Source: Embleya scabrispora
GTDB lineage: Bacteria > Actinomycetota > Actinomycetes > Streptomycetales > Streptomycetaceae
Reading direction: 5' to 3'
Assembly: GCF_002024165.1 (NCBI RefSeq)
Contig: NZ_MWQN01000002.1
Span: 124,001 to 188,000, forward strand
DNA length: 64,000 nucleotides
Part shown: positions 6,778-15,809 of the stretch, in pieces
How positions within the stretch are numbered: the first letter of the stretch is position 1
How the letters are laid out: each line of letters opens with the position of its first letter
Translations under genes and position numbers: made by a program
Notes under the pieces: generated by a model
Databases searched by the model: none
The model's input: only the letters and a program-made list of their open reading frames with translations
Told to the model about the DNA's origin: nothing

Positions 6778-9723
6778 CTAGTCCGGGATCAACCCGCCGC
6801 GCCGCGCCAGGGCAACCGCCTCCGTGCGGCGGGAGGCGCCGACCTTGGCCATGATGTTGGACACGTGCACACTCGCGGTCTTGGCGCTGATGAACAACTC
6901 CTCGCCGATCTGCCGATTGCTCAGCCCGCGCGCCAGCAACTCCAACACCTCACGCTCACGCGCCGTCAGCGTCACCTCGTCGGCCGGCGCCGCCGCCGAA
7001 CCGGCCAGTCGCCCGCGCCGCACCATGGCGTCCACCGCGTCGCGCAGCGGTACCGCCCGCAGCCGCTCCGCGGTCTCCCGCACCCGCTGCGCCAAGGCGG
7101 TCGCCTCCTCCCGCCGGTCTGCGGCCACCAGGGCCTGGGCCAGCCGGAGTTCGCTGCGCGCCTGCTCGAACACGTTGCCGTAGCCGTACGCCTCGGCGGT
7201 CTTCTCCCACAACGCGACGTCGACCTCGCCGCGCACCCGCGACCACTCGGCCTCGGCGCGCGACAACCACGCGACGCTCTCGGGCCCGGTGCGCGGGAAG
7301 CGCCGATTGGGCCAGGACATCGTGGTGCGGGCCCGCTCGATGAACTGCTCCGCCCGCGCCACCTCCCGGGCCGCCGCCTCGGTGTCCCCCGCCGCCCGCA
7401 GCTCGGTCGCGGTGTCGCCGATCGCGGACAGGGCCAGGGCGGAGATCCGGATGCCCGCGTCGGGATAGGGGTTGCGGTCCTCGGACAACACGTCGAGCGC
7501 GCGCCGCGCCCATTCGGCCGCCGCCGTGGAATCCCCGCGCCAGGCCGCCTCGTCGGTGAGTACCAGGCTGCCGATCAGGGTGCCCATCCAGTTGAACGGC
7601 CGCTCCTCGAACAGGGCGCGGGCTCGCTCCGCGACGCCCGGCTCACCCCGGCCCAGCGGGACGTACAGCGCCGCCTCCGCGACGTGCCGGAACGCGGACG
7701 GCACCGTCTCGGGCACCACTTCCAGCGCCTCGTCCCAGCGGCCGAGGGTGTACAGGAGCTGGGCGCGCAGATACTGCATGTCCAGCGGATAGGGCGAGGT
7801 GGATCTGGTGGTGCGGCGGGCCAGTTCCAGGCCCTCGTCCAGCCAGCCCAGGCTCTCCGCGAGTCGACCGGACTCGAAGCTGCCCATGGCCAGGTTGAAC
7901 AGCGCCCGCAACTCGATGGTGGTGTTCCCCGACTTGTGCGCCAAGTCGCGCGCCTGGCTCAGCCGTTCGCGTCCCTCGAAGGCCTGGCGGCTGCCCCATT
8001 CCAGTCCGGTCAGCGAGATGATCGCGTCGGCGAGCGCGTCGTCGGTGCCCAACTCCTCGGCGGCGGCCAGTAGTTGGTGGCCGAGTCGACGCGCGGTCTC
8101 GTCGTCGTTGAGGTAGTAGGCGGCCTGGATGTGGGTGGCCGCCGCCCACAACCACGTGCGTGAGGGCGGGTCGGCGGGGATCATCGCGAGCGCCTGGCTG
8201 CTGTACTCGAACGCGGCGTGCAGGTTGTCCACGTTCATCAGGCTGGAGGCGAGCGTGTAGCGCACGGTGACGGCGAGGTCGACGTCGGCGTGTTCGCCGA
8301 CCCGATCCAGCGCGCTGCGCGCGAAGGCGACGGCCCGATGCGCCTCGCCGGCCCGTACGGCGGCGGCCGAGGCGCGCATCATCAGCGTCACGTCGTCGCT
8401 GTCCACCAGCTCGCGGGCGTTCGGCACCGCGTCCCACACCTCGAGGGCCGCTTCGAGGCGGCGCATCTCCTCGGCGGGCGCGCCCATCCGGGCGGCGGAG
8501 TCGGCGGCCTCGACGGAGGCGCTGAGCGCCCCGGGCAGGTCGTGACCGGCCCGGTGGTGGTGGGCGCGCTCGGCCGAGCTGCCCGCCCGCCGGTCCGGTT
8601 CGCCGAGCAGCCGGGCGAACACGGCGTGGAGCCGGACCCGCTCGCCCGGAAGCAGGTCCGCGTACGCCGCCTCCCGGGTCAGCGCATGCCGGAACGCGTA
8701 CGTATCGCCCTCGCCGGCGACGAGCAGGTGCCGACCGACCGCCTCGCGCAGCGCGGTCTCCAACTCGTCGTCGGGCAGCTCGACGGCGTCCCGGAGCAGC
8801 CCGTGCTCGACCCGGCGCCCGGCCACGGCCGCGGTCCGGAGCACCCGCTGGGCCACGCTCGACATCTGCTCGATCCGGGTGAGCAGCACCTCGGCCAGGC
8901 CGCTGGGCACGCCGCCGTCGATGTCGTCGGTGGCGGCCCGCAGCTCCTGCGCGTAGAACGCATTGCCTTCGGCGCGCTCGACGATGGCCCGGACGGTGTC
9001 CTCGGGCAGCGGGTCGGCGGCCAGACCGCGGACGAGGCGGGCCACGTCGTCGTCGTCCATCGGCCGCAGGTCGAGCCGCCCGACGGACGGCAGGCGTACC
9101 AGTTCGGCGAGCAGCGGGCGCAGCGGGTGGCGGCGGTGCAGGTCGTCGGAGCGGTAGGACGCGAGTACGGTCAGCCGCTGGTAGCCGGCCGCCCCCGGGC
9201 GCTGCGGCAGGAGCCGGCTGAGCAAAAAGCGCAGCAGGTCGCGGGTGGACTGGTCGGCCCAGTGCAGGTCCTCGATCACCAACAACACCGGCGCCTGCTC
9301 GGCCAGATCCCCCAGCAGCCCGGCGACGTCCTCCAGGAGCCGCAGCCGCACCCCGGAATCCGGTATCTCGCCGGCGTGCTCCCTGCCCCCGCCGGCCCGC
9401 AACAACCGCTCCACGGCCGGATGCGCGGCCAGCACGTCGGCATGGCGCTCGTCGGCCTCCAGCCGCCGCAACACCTCGACGAACGGCAGATAGGGCAGCC
9501 CGACGTCGCCGAGGTCCACGCAGTGCCCGGTCAACACGGTCATCCCGGCGCCGGCCGCCCGAGCCGCCGCCTCCGCCAGCAACCGCGTCTTCCCCACGCC
9601 GGCGTCCCCGGCCACGAGCACGGCACAGGGGTCTCCGCTCCGCCCACGCCCCAGCGCCTCCTCGAGCCGAGCAACCTCCTCGTCCCGCCCCACCAAAGCC
9701 GCATCCCAGCCCACATCCGTCAC
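6778..9723 (-). CDS. LAL-type LuxR transcriptional regulator with AAA ATPase domain
   Basis: Large cytoplasmic activator of about 981 residues. The N-terminal AAA/MalT-like ATPase has Walker A GDAGVGKT and a Walker-B-like LLVIEDLHWAD. The middle is a TPR-like helical region. The C-terminus is a LuxR helix-turn-helix (LTAREREVLELLARGLSNRQIGEELF). Start taken as GTG 9723 because the conserved part begins right after it; GTG 9750 is in frame and possible. The gene lies about 150 bp upstream of the ABC exporter on the same strand, so it may be the pathway-specific regulator of the lanthipeptide cluster. That assignment rests on proximity only. Confidence 0.9.
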   Translation of the reverse strand: MTDVGWDAALVGRDEEVARLEEALGRGRSGDPCAVLVAGDAGVGKTRLLAEAAARAAGAGMTVLTGHCVDLGDVGLPYLPFVEVLRRLEADERHADVLAAHPAVERLLRAGGGREHAGEIPDSGVRLRLLEDVAGLLGDLAEQAPVLLVIEDLHWADQSTRDLLRFLLSRLLPQRPGAAGYQRLTVLASYRSDDLHRRHPLRPLLAELVRLPSVGRLDLRPMDDDDVARLVRGLAADPLPEDTVRAIVERAEGNAFYAQELRAATDDIDGGVPSGLAEVLLTRIEQMSSVAQRVLRTAAVAGRRVEHGLLRDAVELPDDELETALREAVGRHLLVAGEGDTYAFRHALTREAAYADLLPGERVRLHAVFARLLGEPDRRAGSSAERAHHHRAGHDLPGALSASVEAADSAARMGAPAEEMRRLEAALEVWDAVPNARELVDSDDVTLMMRASAAAVRAGEAHRAVAFARSALDRVGEHADVDLAVTVRYTLASSLMNVDNLHAAFEYSSQALAMIPADPPSRTWLWAAATHIQAAYYLNDDETARRLGHQLLAAAEELGTDDALADAIISLTGLEWGSRQAFEGRERLSQARDLAHKSGNTTIELRALFNLAMGSFESGRLAESLGWLDEGLELARRTTRSTSPYPLDMQYLRAQLLYTLGRWDEALEVVPETVPSAFRHVAEAALYVPLGRGEPGVAERARALFEERPFNWMGTLIGSLVLTDEAAWRGDSTAAAEWARRALDVLSEDRNPYPDAGIRISALALSAIGDTATELRAAGDTEAAAREVARAEQFIERARTTMSWPNRRFPRTGPESVAWLSRAEAEWSRVRGEVDVALWEKTAEAYGYGNVFEQARSELRLAQALVAADRREEATALAQRVRETAERLRAVPLRDAVDAMVRRGRLAGSAAAPADEVTLTAREREVLELLARGLSNRQIGEELFISAKTASVHVSNIMAKVGASRRTEAVALARRGGLIPD

Positions 9724-9971
9724 CGGGCCATCTTCACACGCCCCACCCACAGGAACCCCCGGCCGGGCCCGGTCGCGGCTCCGGTGGTCACCTCATCCAC
9801 GACCACAGCCGCGTTCCTGGCACTCCCGTCACCAGGCTCGGCGCTCCCCTCACCGGGGTGGGTCGGGATCACGGAGAGCCCCGGGGAGGAAGAACGGCGA
9901 CAACTGTCCGGTTGAGTCCGGTGGGGTGTCGCCGCCCATGGCGGGGCGGCCACGCCGGAGCGGGCATGCCG

Positions 9972-9999
9972 AAGGCCGCCGCGGGAGGGCGGCGGCCTT
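9972..9999. terminator. Hairpin terminator downstream of the chitosanase gene
   Basis: AAGGCCGCCGC pairs perfectly with GCGGCGGCCTT across a 6-nt loop, just past the 3' end of the leftward chitosanase gene. It has no U-tract, as is common in high-GC actinobacteria. The remaining 9724-10055 gap shows nothing else. Confidence 0.7.
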
Positions 10000-10055
10000 G
10001 CGGTGCGTGGGAGGAGTCGGGGTCCCGGGCCGGGGGGAACCGGGACCTCGGTGGG

Positions 10056-10916
10056 TCAGCTCTTGATCGAGTAGCTGTCCCCGTAGACCTTCCAGTTCAG
10101 CGGCGGGTTGAGGTCGAGGTTGCCGGCCTTGAGGAAGACACGCTGTTCGGTGTCGACCCGGCTGGTGTCGCTGTGCGCGTCCTCGTGCTTCATGGCGACC
10201 TTGCGGGCGTCGAGGAAGGCGTTGAGGTAGGTGGTCTCGTTGCCGCCCTGGGCCGGCGGCTTGGCCTTCTTCAGGGCGTTGGCGCGGATCGAGCTGAAGC
10301 TGTCCCGGTCGCCACCGTCGCCGTGCATGACGATGGCGTCGTAGTACATGAACTGGCCCAGCGCGCCCAGGCCGTCCGACTTGCCGCGGTTGACCGCCGG
10401 GTTGAAGTACACCCGGTCCCGTTCGTCGTCCTGCGCCTTGCGGAAGTCGGCGTCGCCGGCCGCGGTGGCCCAGGCCTTCTCGAACGAACTGCCCAGCCCG
10501 GAATGCGAGTCCGAGCCGTTGACCTTGCGCAGCGCGGGCAGGAACTTGGCCAGCACGTTGCCGGGCTTGCGCGCGGTGTACAGCTCGACCAGGTCGAGCA
10601 TGTCGCCCGTGCCGGAACAGAAGCCGATGATGCCGGCCGTGTAGCCGCGGCCGTCGTCGATGTCCTCGATGTACTTGTACTGCGCCTTCCAATCCAGGGA
10701 GGAGTTCTCCGCGCTGGACACCAGTTGCATCGCGATGTCCTTCTTGTGCGGGTCGTCCAGGTCGACGCGCGCGGCGGCCGTGGCCGAGGCGATCGAACCC
10801 GACGATGCCGCACCGGTGGTCGCCGCGTGGGCCAGCGGCCCCGGTACGGCGATCAGCAGGCCGGTGGCCACAAGCAGGGTCAGGCGCTTGCGGCTGCGTC
10901 CGAGGTGAGCGTGCAC
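10056..10916 (-). CDS. csn: Secreted chitosanase, GH46
   Basis: Endo-acting glycosidase that cuts glucosamine linkages in chitosan outside the cell. The 286-residue protein starts at GTG 10916 behind GGAGAC. It has a signal peptide (basic start, hydrophobic LTLLVATGLLIAV, predicted cleavage near AHA-ATT at about 31). The GH46 core shows the catalytic Glu70 in SSAENSS and the general base Asp88 in IEDIDDGRGY, 18 residues apart as in the Streptomyces N174 enzyme. No extra carbohydrate-binding module is seen. A perfect palindromic operator lies 67 bp upstream, so regulation by a CsnR-type ROK repressor is likely. Confidence 0.95.
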   Translation of the reverse strand: MHAHLGRSRKRLTLLVATGLLIAVPGPLAHAATTGAASSGSIASATAAARVDLDDPHKKDIAMQLVSSAENSSLDWKAQYKYIEDIDDGRGYTAGIIGFCSGTGDMLDLVELYTARKPGNVLAKFLPALRKVNGSDSHSGLGSSFEKAWATAAGDADFRKAQDDERDRVYFNPAVNRGKSDGLGALGQFMYYDAIVMHGDGGDRDSFSSIRANALKKAKPPAQGGNETTYLNAFLDARKVAMKHEDAHSDTSRVDTEQRVFLKAGNLDLNPPLNWKVYGDSYSIKS

Positions 10917-10982
10917 GTGCGTCTCCGTTCCGGCCGATGACGGCCATGTTCGGGGGGCTTGGCGTGCCGGCTGGAATCCTTT

Positions 10983-11001
10983 GTTAGGAAAGTTTCCTAA
11001 C
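10983..11001. promoter_or_regulatory. CsnR-type operator upstream of the chitosanase gene
   Basis: GTTAGGAAAGTTTCCTAAC is a perfect 9+1+9 palindrome. It matches the AGGAAA-s-TTTCCT core reported for actinomycete chitosanase operators bound by CsnR (ROK family). The match is seen in the sequence; binding is inferred. Confidence 0.85.
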
Positions 11002-11114
11002 TAGGACGAGTCACATTGAAGCACTGCGGGGTTCCGTCGCCAAGAGGTAGAGCCCATCTCGGCCAAACTCGCCCACCACGATTCACCGTCCCGTCACCAG
11101 GATTTGAGGATCCA

Positions 11115-11678
11115 TCAGGTGTGCGGCAGCGCTCGCGCGCCGGCGTCGTCCAGCACCACGACGCGCCCCGACCGATCCCACACCGTGATCGACCCGCGTG
11201 TTCGCGGAGCCGATGGTGTCGGGGTCCGTACCGGGGAAGTCCAGCAGCGCCAGGGGGATTTCGGACGCATCCGGGCGGACCTCCACCGGACCCGAATCCG
11301 GCACGACCGGATGGGCCGCGCCCGAAGCCGACACCCGGCCGAAGGTGCGCGGGACGTACCTCGCGGCGGTGATCACCCTCGGCGGCGGGGAATCCGCCGG
11401 CACTGCGGTCGCTCCCGCAGGGTCCAACCGGGCATATCCCAGCGCCACTTGGCAAAACACGTCGGCCCGTCGGCGTCGTTGGGCCCGGCGACCGGCGCCG
11501 CACACGAGGTCGCGGTGCGCGCCACGGCCGCGATCAGCCCCAAGGCGGCGTCCTCGCGCCGGATGACCCGCGGACGCGGCGCCGTGGCGTCGAGCAGCGC
11601 GGCGGCCGACGCCGCCCGCGCCGCGAGCGGGTCCTCTCGCACGTCCACCCCGGCACCGGCCGGCGCCGAAACGATCAC
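11115..11678 (-). pseudogene. Frameshifted gene of unknown function
   Basis: Three consecutive frames give one plausible protein. The first (from GTG 11678) runs through VIVSAPAGAGVDVREDPL to PNDADG. The second, from about 11470, contains VFCQVALGYARLDPAG and EIPLALLDFPGTDPDTIGSAN. The third, from about 11200, ends SITVWDRSGRVVVLDDAGA and a TGA at 11115. The joins imply two frameshifts. No family is recognised, and a stretch of unrelated short ORFs cannot be excluded. It lies between the chitosanase operator and a small acidic ORF. Confidence 0.4.
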
Positions 11679-11965
11679 GGCCGGAGGCTATTGAGCGAAC
11701 TCCCCTCTCCACTCCCGGATTTCGGGGCGGCCGGGGCGCCGGTCGAATCCGCCGACGAATTCGGGAACCGATCGGGGTCGGCACGCGTGAATGTAGTGGA
11801 CGTCACCAGGCCGCCCCACCCCCTGTGCGAGCCGGTGAACCAGGCCGAACCGGCGCATTCCGAACAGGGTTTGGTCAACTTGCCCTGAATGGGTTGGGAT
11901 GCCGTTTGCCAATCGATTGGGCTCCCGTGGCAGCCAACCACACCGTCACGTGACAGCATCGGGGC

Positions 11966-12133
11966 ATGGACGAGCATCAGCGACAGCCCGAGGCCGAGCC
12001 CGAGTGGCTCGACAACGACGACTTCGAGCGACTCCTGGCCGAGGTTCTGCCGGAGCTGGAGCCCGCGGTGCCGCCGGGCCGAGGCAAGCGGATCCACGAG
12101 CGCGCCGCCCACGGGGACTCCGCGGCCGGATGA
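11966..12133 (+). CDS. Small acidic hypothetical protein (55 aa)
   Basis: ATG 11966 to TGA 12133 encodes a 55-residue peptide rich in Glu, Asp and Pro. It begins MDEHQRQPEAEPEWLDNDDF and ends in a basic/Ala stretch. Third codon positions are strongly G/C and the central FERLLAEVLPELE could be an amphipathic helix, both consistent with coding. The upstream ribosome site is weak (CGGGGC). No family is recognised. The surrounding gap (11679-11965) otherwise holds nothing convincing. Confidence 0.45.
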   Translation: MDEHQRQPEAEPEWLDNDDFERLLAEVLPELEPAVPPGRGKRIHERAAHGDSAAG

Positions 12134-12260
12134 ACCGACCCGCGTGACCCCACTCGAATCGATCCATGTCGCCCAGCGCGACCGCACGTTGGCACAGACC
12201 CCCGCGACGCCCCGGCCGCCCGTCGGCCGGGGCGTCGCCCCGTTGTCGGTCGTCGGCCGA

Positions 12261-13484
12261 TCACCCGCCCACGGCAACCGGGAGTTCCCCGTATCCGCGC
12301 AGCAGCAGGCGGTCGTCCCGGACCGCTCCCGGCGCCTGCGCCAGTGCGGGGAAGCGGGCCAGGAGGCGCGGGAAGGCCACCGTCGCTTCCAGCCGGGCCA
12401 ACATCGCGCCGACGCAGTAGTGGATCCCGGCGCCGAAGCTCAGCGGCGCGATCTCGGCCCGCCACGGATCGAACCGCTGCGGCTCGGGGAAGCGCACCGG
12501 GTCACGATTGGCCGCGCCGATCAGCAGCAGCACCTCGCCGAACCTGGGCACCGCCACGCCCTCGATCTCCAGGCCGTCGCGGAGCGCGATCCGCGAGGTG
12601 AGCTGGACGGGCGAGTCGTACCGCAGCACCTCCTCGACGAAGTCGCCCGGCGGCAATGTCCCCTCGGTCAGCGCGGTACGCGCGCCGTCGTGCCCGAACA
12701 GCAGTGCCAGGCCGTTGCCGAGCAGATTCGTGGTGGTCTCGAACCCGGCCACCAGGAGCAGCACGAGGTTGGCGATCAGCTCGGCGTCGGTGATCCCGCC
12801 GTCCGGGTCCGCGTCGCGCCGCGCGACCAGCGCGCCGACCAGGTCCGCACTCGGATGCGCCCGCCGCCGGGCGACCAACTCCTCGAAGTAGCCCTGTAGT
12901 TCCACGGCAGCGCGGTCCGCGGCGGTCAGGTCGCGCTCGACGGTCATGAACTCGATGGCCGTCATGAGGTCGTGCGCCGACCCCCGGAACCGATGTCGAT
13001 CCGCCTCGGGCACACCGAGCAGTTCGCAGATCACCCCGACCGGCAGCGGGAAGGCGAACCGGTCCATGAAGTCGACCGGTTCGCCACCGCGGCCGGCCTC
13101 GGCCAGGTCGTCCAGGAGCCGGTCCACCGCCCGCTCGACGGCCGGCCGCATGGCGGCGATCCGGCGGGGTGTGAACACGGCCGCGATCGGGGCGCGCATC
13201 CGGGTGTGCGCGGGCAGGTTGGTCTGCAGGATCGAGCGGCCGAACAGTTCCAGCGACGGGGGTTCGGGAGAATCGCCGTACATCGTGGCGGTCAGCTCGC
13301 GGTCGATCACGCCGAAGTCCCGGTCGCGCAGCACGCGGTCGACGGCGGCGTACCCGGTGACCAGGACGAGCATGTCGCTCACCCGCGCCACCGGGCCCAG
13401 CCGGTGGGCCTGTTCGTACAGCGGATAGGGATCCGCCCGGGTCTCGGGCGCGCCGAGCAGTTCGACGATCGCGGTCGCGTCCAC
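12261..13484 (-). CDS. Cytochrome P450 monooxygenase
   Basis: A 407-residue soluble bacterial class I P450 starting at GTG 13484 after GAGAGG. The I-helix has AGFETT (acid-alcohol pair for O2 activation), the K-helix ExxR is in EEVLR, and the haem loop is FGAGIHYCVGAMLAR with axial Cys357. It needs ferredoxin and reductase, which are not next to it. Substrate is unknown: such enzymes usually tailor natural products or degrade xenobiotics. It stands alone, divergent from the secreted protein at 13802. The 317-bp gap between them holds no other gene. Confidence 0.95.
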   Translation of the reverse strand: MDATAIVELLGAPETRADPYPLYEQAHRLGPVARVSDMLVLVTGYAAVDRVLRDRDFGVIDRELTATMYGDSPEPPSLELFGRSILQTNLPAHTRMRAPIAAVFTPRRIAAMRPAVERAVDRLLDDLAEAGRGGEPVDFMDRFAFPLPVGVICELLGVPEADRHRFRGSAHDLMTAIEFMTVERDLTAADRAAVELQGYFEELVARRRAHPSADLVGALVARRDADPDGGITDAELIANLVLLLVAGFETTTNLLGNGLALLFGHDGARTALTEGTLPPGDFVEEVLRYDSPVQLTSRIALRDGLEIEGVAVPRFGEVLLLIGAANRDPVRFPEPQRFDPWRAEIAPLSFGAGIHYCVGAMLARLEATVAFPRLLARFPALAQAPGAVRDDRLLLRGYGELPVAVGG

Positions 13485-13801
13485 GTGATTGCCTCTCGTC
13501 CCCGTCCGACGGTCGGCCCGAACAATCGGCGCCGGCCACCTGTCACCCCGTCAACCTTCACCACGGCTTGCGGAGTTCCCCGTTCCGCGCCTTCGGCACG
13601 CGAGCGGCGCGAGCGGCGTGGCCCGCGCAACCCCGCGCAACTCCACACGACCCCCATGAGGAGACCGGGCGTCGGCACGTGGGAGCAGACGGACTGCACA
13701 CCGAGCATCAGTACAGGGCGTGATGCTCCGGTTGCTGTGGGTGAGATTCCGGGCGACCGTGGAGGAACACCCCCGTTTTCCAATGGAAGGGTCCATCAGT
13801 C

Positions 13802-14359
13802 ATGCGCAATGCCCGGATCGTCGCCGCCGCCACCGGCCTTTCTCTCCTCATGGGTGCCGGGGCGGCGGTGGCCGTCACCGAGATCGGCACCGCCTCGGCG
13901 ACACCGCGCACCATCACCGCGCCGCCCGAGGCCGTATCCGCAGCGGACGCGGCGACCAGGATGATCGACCAGTTGGGCGCGGTCGGTGCGGTGACCAAGG
14001 CGGTCGGCGACCTGGCCTCGGCCGCCACGGCCGCCCCGCCCGACGCGGCGAAGGTCAAGGAAGCGACCTCCTCCCTGGAGGACGTGGCCAAGGCGCTGCT
14101 GGGCAAGCTCCCGACCGCGCCCGCCGCGCTTCCGGTGCGCGGAGGGTCGTCGGCCGCGCCGCTGTCGCCGGCCGACGCGGTGACCGCGCTGCTCAAGGAC
14201 GGCCAGGACCTGCGCAAGGCGGTCGAGGCGCCCGTCGCGGCTGCCCCGACCACTGCGGACCCCGACGTGCCGACCGCGCTCGCCAACATCGCCAAGGACC
14301 TCCTCGGCCTGGTCACAAGCGTGACGACCGCGCTCGGGGGCGGCGCGCTCCCGGCGTAG
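13802..14359 (+). CDS. Secreted Ala-rich hypothetical protein
   Basis: 185 residues with a signal peptide (MRNARIVAAATGLSLLMGAG, probable cleavage around ASA-TP at 34). The mature part is Ala/Val/Leu-rich and predicted helical, with two loosely similar segments (AADAATRMIDQL and PADAVTALLKDG, each followed by a leucine-rich helix). No Cys, catalytic motif or membrane anchor follows the signal peptide. No family recognised. The downstream neighbour is a decayed transporter on the opposite strand. Confidence 0.7.
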   Translation: MRNARIVAAATGLSLLMGAGAAVAVTEIGTASATPRTITAPPEAVSAADAATRMIDQLGAVGAVTKAVGDLASAATAAPPDAAKVKEATSSLEDVAKALLGKLPTAPAALPVRGGSSAAPLSPADAVTALLKDGQDLRKAVEAPVAAAPTTADPDVPTALANIAKDLLGLVTSVTTALGGGALPA

Positions 14360-14412
14360 TCCGCGCTCGCGACCCCGGTCGCGGCACCGCCCTCACGACG
14401 GGGTCCGGTCGA

Positions 14413-15606
14413 TCACCGACCGGGCCCCGTCGGCCGTTCCGGAGCGGACGGCCCGGCGAGGGTGTCCGGTGCTCGGCGATCGTGCGGCGCCCGGTGACCG
14501 TTCGGCGCCCACCGCCGTACGGCCACCGCCGCCGCCGGCGTGGCCGCCGCCGGCCAGGCCCACAACAACCCCGGACCGACCGCGAACAGCGCCATCAGCA
14601 CCGCGGGCGACGCCGCGGTGCCGAGCCCGGAGGACAACTGGAAGCGGGACAGCACGCGGCCGACGCGATGGGCGGGCGTGGTGGCCACGATCAGGGCGAC
14701 GGCGCTGCCGGTGTACATGATTTCGCCGGCTGTGTAGAGCACCGACACCAGCGCGATGGCCGCTGCCCCGCCGTTGCCGCCCAGGCCGCCGGCCGCCCAG
14801 AAGCCCAGTTAGGACATGCCGAGCACGAGCCCCGCGCCGGCCAGGGTCGAGTGCCTGGGGTATCGGGACAGGCGGACCACCACGGCGATCCGGGTGGCGA
14901 CCACGAGGACCGTGTTGCCCACGAAGAGGCCGGCGGACCAGGCCGGCGACGCGTGCAGGTGGGTGACCAGCACCGCGGGCAGCGCCACCTCCAGGACGTT
15001 GAAGCAGAACGCGTACGGAAGGTTGGCCACGTCGAGCGCGGTGATCCGCGACCCGCCGCCGGCACGCGACTGCGGCTCGGTCGGCCCGGTGGTGCCCCGA
15101 TCCCCCGACCGGCCCGTCGCGGTCACCCGCAGCGAGCGGACCAGGAACGCGGCGACGGCATAGCCGAGGCCGGTCACCACCGCGAGTATCCGCAGTGCCC
15201 CCGTACCCCCGGCCATCGTCACCGTGGCGATCAGTGCGCCGGCACCCAGGCCCGCGTTGCGCAACGACCGTCCGGCGGCGAGCGCGGCGTCCCGATACCG
15301 CTCCTCGGCGACCGTACCGACCAGCGCCGCGTGCGCGGGTGCCCAGCACTGGTTGCCGTTGCCCAGGAACAGCGCGGCGACGGTGAACCCCCACACGGCG
15401 TAGCCACCCCATGCGGCGCTGCCGAGCAGTACGGCGACACCTGGATGCCGTACAGCAGCAGGAACGGGCGCAACATCCCGGTTCCCAGCGCGTCCACCCC
15501 GAGCCCGAACGTGTAGCGGGGGCCGGCCGGAGGTCCGCATCAGGGTGAGGCGCGTCGGGGCGGACGCGCTGTCGTCGGGGGTCGCGGGGGCCGGGGTCGT
15601 GGTCAT
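14413..15606 (-). pseudogene. Decayed MFS transporter
   Basis: The N-terminus (ATG 15606, MTTTPAPATPDDSASAPT), the transmembrane stretch GMLRPFLLLYGIQV and the segment AAWGGYAVWGFTVAALFLG lie in successive frames, implying frameshifts near 15518 and 15445. An in-frame TAA at 14809-14811 interrupts the coding. The same frame continues for about 130 codons (LGFWAAGG ... SVLYTAGEIMYTGSAVALI) to a stop at 14413. Intact, it would be a 12-helix major facilitator drug or metabolite exporter of about 395 residues. Three independent lesions make real decay more likely than one sequencing error. Confidence 0.8.
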
Positions 15607-15809
15607 GGCGACACCGTGGCCGGCACGCCCGTCGGCCGTCACGTCGATTGACGATCGTCGTCAATCGAGACCTGGTCGTGGTGGCGCCGGGTCGGCCTGC
15701 CGACCGCGCGGCCGGTACGTGATCCACGAATGCGTCACCGCGGCGACGGCGGCGCTCGGTACCGATCCGCTGACGGCCGTGCCGCGGTGAGGTGGGCGGC
15801 GGGTGCGGG

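Noticed and set aside
11688-11912. Leftward 74-codon frame
   Set aside because: Poor codon bias, no ribosome site and an unstructured translation.
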